Of a stretch of 32,602 bases of DNA, positions 30,567 to 32,602 are shown one piece after another. A program made the position numbers and the translations under genes. The notes under the pieces are model-generated. The model saw only the letters and a list, made by a program, of their open reading frames with translations, ran no database searches and was not told the origin of the DNA. Location of the stretch: contig NZ_JAFFZS010000056.1 of the NCBI RefSeq assembly GCF_016921115.1, forward strand, positions 1-32,602. The letters are read 5' to 3'. This DNA is from Streptomyces actuosus. GTDB taxonomy: Bacteria > Actinomycetota > Actinomycetes > Streptomycetales > Streptomycetaceae. Position 1 is the stretch's first letter, and every line of letters starts with the position of its first letter.

Positions 30567-31166
30567 ATGGCAACCAGCCAGCCCGGCACGAAGCGGAGGC
30601 AGCGGGGACCGACCGACCCCGACCGGCGCGACCGCATCGCACGGGCGGCCATCACCGTCGTCACCGAGCAGGGCATCGACGCGCTCACCCACCGCAAGGT
30701 CGCGGCGGCCGCCGGGGTACCGCTCGGCTCCACGACCTACCACTTCAGAACACTGGACGACCTGGTCTCCGCCGCCCTCGCCGAGGCAGCCGCCCGCAGT
30801 GTCGCCGCCCTGCGTGCCTGGGCCGAGGCGCTGCCGCCGGACGCCGACCTCGCAACCGAACTGGCCGACTTCGTGGTCCGCTCGGTCGGCGAGAAACGCC
30901 AGGACACCATGGCCGAGAACAACCTCTACGCCCTCGCGCTGATCCGCCCTCACCTGCGCCAGGCCGCCGTCAACTGGGACAACGCCGTGGCCGAGGTACT
31001 GGGCGAACTCACCGACCCGCTGACCGGCCGGATGGCGGGCGCCCTGCTGTGCGGCCTGCTCATACAGGCGGTCCTCACCAGCGAGCCCCCCGCCCGCGCG
31101 GACATCGAAGCCCTGATCTCACGCGCGCTGCACGGCGGAACAGCCCACGACGCTCCCCGTCACTGA
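30567..31166 (+). CDS. TetR-family regulator of the bet operon
   Basis: A 199-residue repressor-type protein. The N-terminal TetR HTH runs DRIARAAITVVTEQGIDALT, then HRKVAAAAGVPLGSTTYHFRTLDDL (about residues 20-65). A helical ligand-binding domain of ordinary length follows. The ATG at 30567 has an AGAGGGGAAG purine stretch about 10 nt upstream; an upstream GTG at 30531 would overlap promoter-like sequence (TTGACT at 30524). Divergent from betBA, with a perfect palindrome between them, so it likely controls both operons in response to choline or betaine aldehyde. It has the role of BetI, but its sequence does not let me call it BetI proper. Confidence 0.85.
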   Translation: MATSQPGTKRRQRGPTDPDRRDRIARAAITVVTEQGIDALTHRKVAAAAGVPLGSTTYHFRTLDDLVSAALAEAAARSVAALRAWAEALPPDADLATELADFVVRSVGEKRQDTMAENNLYALALIRPHLRQAAVNWDNAVAEVLGELTDPLTGRMAGALLCGLLIQAVLTSEPPARADIEALISRALHGGTAHDAPRH

Positions 31167-31564
31167 GCGTCTCGCCCTGCCTCACGGGCACGTGCGGGCA
31201 GGTGCTCCGGGCGTGGAACGAGCGCCACGGCTGCGCTGCTTCCTGAACTGGCGTCATCGACTCGGCTCGGAGGGTGGGTCCCCGCCACGCCGGCAGTCTT
31301 CACCGCCGCGGCCTGTTCCACGGGACTGCTGCATGACAGGGTGACAGGGCGCCTCCCGCGCCCGGGCCGCAGGAGGCCCGGGGGGAGCTGGCCCGGCTGC
31401 GGGCGGAGAACGCCCGACTGCTTGGCGGTCGAGCACGGGACGAAGCCACACTCCCCGCTCGTCACCGTTGGCCGGCGGCACGGCAGTCCCCAGTTCCAGC
31501 CGGTCCGCGACCGAATCCGGTCACCCCGAACCGGATCTGGCCGACCTCGCGCGAAGCCGGACAG
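31167..31564. other. Degenerate, probably IS-derived stretch
   Basis: No intact gene. On the plus strand 31378-31443 reads GGELARLRAENARLLGGRAR, similar to the coiled-coil end of IS3-type OrfA proteins, but it is too short for a firm call. The rest gives only G/C-rich frames without homology that I recognise. Confidence 0.3.
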
Positions 31565-31835
31565 GGTCCGTTCGCCGGGTCGGGCGCGTTCGCAGCAGCG
31601 TACGACCCGGCCGGAGGCCCGGTCCAGGTGCGCGAGGCGGACCGGGCCGAATCGGGTGAGCACACGGTGCACGGTGGAGGGCACCAAGCGGAGCAGGCCC
31701 GCGATGCGGGCCGGTCCCCAGCGGCGCAGGAGCCGGACCTCGATGATCCGGCGCTCGGTGCGGGTCGGGGTCCGGCGCGGACTGCGGTGGGGCGGGAGGA
31801 GTGGTCGCGCATCCCGGCCTCGCCGAACTCCACAC
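31565..31835 (-). pseudogene. IS481-type transposase fragment
   Basis: The minus strand reads GMRDHSSRP in one frame and continues in another as HRSPRRTPTRTERRIIEVRL, RRWGPARIAGLLRLVPSTVH, RVLTRFGPVRLAHLDRASGR and ERARPGE. This is the linker and second helix-turn-helix of IS481/IS3-like integrase-core transposases (WGPARIA..L.., STVHRVL). The DDE core and the N-terminal HTH are missing and the frame is broken, so it is inactive. Confidence 0.75.
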
Positions 31836-31929
31836 CGAACCCGGAAGGCCCTCACACGTTCAAGACCCCTCAGCCGAGATCTGGATCACCCGTCCACAAC
31901 CTCGCGGGACAGAACACCTAGGGCCTGGC

Positions 31930-32303
31930 GAGTCCACTGAGTCCTGGGCCGACCTGTTGCGCGATTGCCGCCGACGCGGCATGTCCGACCCCGAGCTGAT
32001 GATCAGCGATGGTGCCATGGGCCTGTGGCGAGCGCTCGCCGAGGTGTTTCCGGCCGCACGGCCGCAAAGGTGCCGGGTTCATCAATCCCGCAACGTCACC
32101 AACTGCCTGCCCAAGTCCGTGCAGCCCGGCGCGACGAGGGCAATGCAGGAGATCTACAACGCCGAGTCCCGCGCCCACGCAGAGAAGGCGATCCAGGCGT
32201 TCGCGAAGACCTCCGGCGCGAAGCTCCCGAAGGCCGTCGCGAAGATCACCGAGGACCAGGGCGAACTGCTCGCGTTCTACGAACTCCCCGCCGAACACCG
32301 GAT
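31930..32303 (+). pseudogene. IS256-family transposase fragment
   Basis: The plus strand reads WADLLRDCRRRGMSDPELMI, SDGAMGLWRALAEVFPAARP, QRCRVHQSRNVTNCLPKSVQ and AMQEIYNAESRAHAEKAIQA, ending at LLAFYELPAEH. This is the central and C-terminal DDE region of mutator-type (IS256) transposases (SDGA..., QRCWVHKTANVL..LPKSVQ). The N-terminal part is absent, and the usual NPIES sequence is lost after a frame break near 32303. What follows to 32480 is open in places but not recognised. Confidence 0.85.
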
Positions 32304-32572
32304 TCCCCACCGAGCTGCGGCTGGCCCCAAGAGCCGACACAGCGGACTCACCCTCTACCAGATCCTCGACGCCCTCCAGGACCTGCTGAACTGCTGGAAC
32401 GGCATCTGCACCACCTGCAGCCAGCCCCTGCCCGGCAGGACCACACCAAGATCAAGACAGACCTGGCGGAGTCGTACTAGTAGATTGTTGCGGCTAAGTA
32501 TTGTTCTGGTTGGTGGAGTTGAGGGTCGGGCAGGCTCCCCTTGTCGTTTCCGTTCGGCCGGGCAGGGGTGTC

Positions 32573-32602
32573 GTGTCCTCGCAGAAGAAGTATCCGGTTG
32601 CG
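32573..32602 (+). CDS. Possible start of another transposase (cut by the window edge)
   Basis: The last ten codons read VSSQKKYPVA, like the N-terminus of IS3-type OrfA proteins (KYPxELRERAVRM). The upstream ribosome site is weak (CAGGGG), and only 30 bases are available, so this is tentative. The DNA from 32481 to 32572 has no recognisable gene. Confidence 0.3.
   Translation, partial: MSSQKKYPVA

Noticed and set aside
1..32602. tRNA, rRNA or riboswitch (a glycine riboswitch was considered near glyA/gcvH)
   Set aside because: No cloverleaf, rRNA core or paired glycine aptamer sequence was recognised by eye; a covariance search was not possible.

Overview
The window is high-GC actinobacterial DNA, most likely from Streptomyces or a close relative. 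The grounds are strong G/C third positions, GTG starts, a mycothiol-type formaldehyde dehydrogenase, leaderless regulator genes and typical streptomycete IS remnants. It is one metabolic island for taking choline and glycine betaine down to glycine, with the one-carbon and formaldehyde chemistry needed to survive the demethylations. Names rest on reading motifs and whole protein sequences, not on database searches.

Layout, left to right. (1) 1-1599, minus strand: ferredoxin reductase, a damaged gcvH fragment, and the start of glyA. (2) 1996-5845: purU (+), an IclR regulator (+), folP (-) and folD (-). (3) 6390-13748, plus strand: a folate-dependent dimethylglycine dehydrogenase, etfB, etfA, and a membrane Fe-S protein of the DgcB type with a repetitive C-terminal tail. 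An IS fragment lies between etfA and the Fe-S gene. (4) 14136-19259, minus strand: a GntR/FCD regulator, then a betaine-type ABC importer (binding lipoprotein, double-length permease, ATPase). A betaine aldehyde dehydrogenase pseudogene sits at the head of the importer operon. (5) 19.9-21.1 kb: a dead serine hydrolase gene and an IS5-type remnant. (6) 21371-24965: a second, near-duplicate IclR gene (+), facing an operon (-) of Rieske ferredoxin, ferredoxin reductase and a GbcA-like Rieske oxygenase. (7) 25181-26895, minus strand: metallo-beta-lactamase-fold hydrolase and S-(hydroxymethyl)mycothiol dehydrogenase. (8) 27286-31166: betA and betB (-), divergent from a TetR gene (+). (9) 31.2-32.6 kb: fragments of at least two insertion sequences and the start of a third.

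How the genes fit together (inference from family knowledge). BetA and BetB oxidise choline to glycine betaine, which the ABC system can also import. The Rieske oxygenase with its ferredoxin and reductase demethylates betaine to dimethylglycine and releases formaldehyde, which the mycothiol dehydrogenase and hydrolase would oxidise to formate. The dimethylglycine dehydrogenase passes a methyl group to tetrahydrofolate and its electrons to EtfBA and then to the membrane Fe-S protein. FolD and PurU turn methylene-THF into formate and free THF, and FolP may raise folate supply. GlyA (and GcvH, if functional elsewhere) would use the glycine.

The main new observation is regulatory. A 17-bp inverted repeat, GTTGC-N7-GCAAC, recurs at the promoters of both IclR genes, the Rieske operon (three copies) and, in weaker form, the importer, purU and formaldehyde genes. 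In both IclR genes it straddles the start codon of what looks like a leaderless mRNA. A separate element, CTGAyATA/TATATCAG, marks the folD, dimethylglycine dehydrogenase and GntR promoters.
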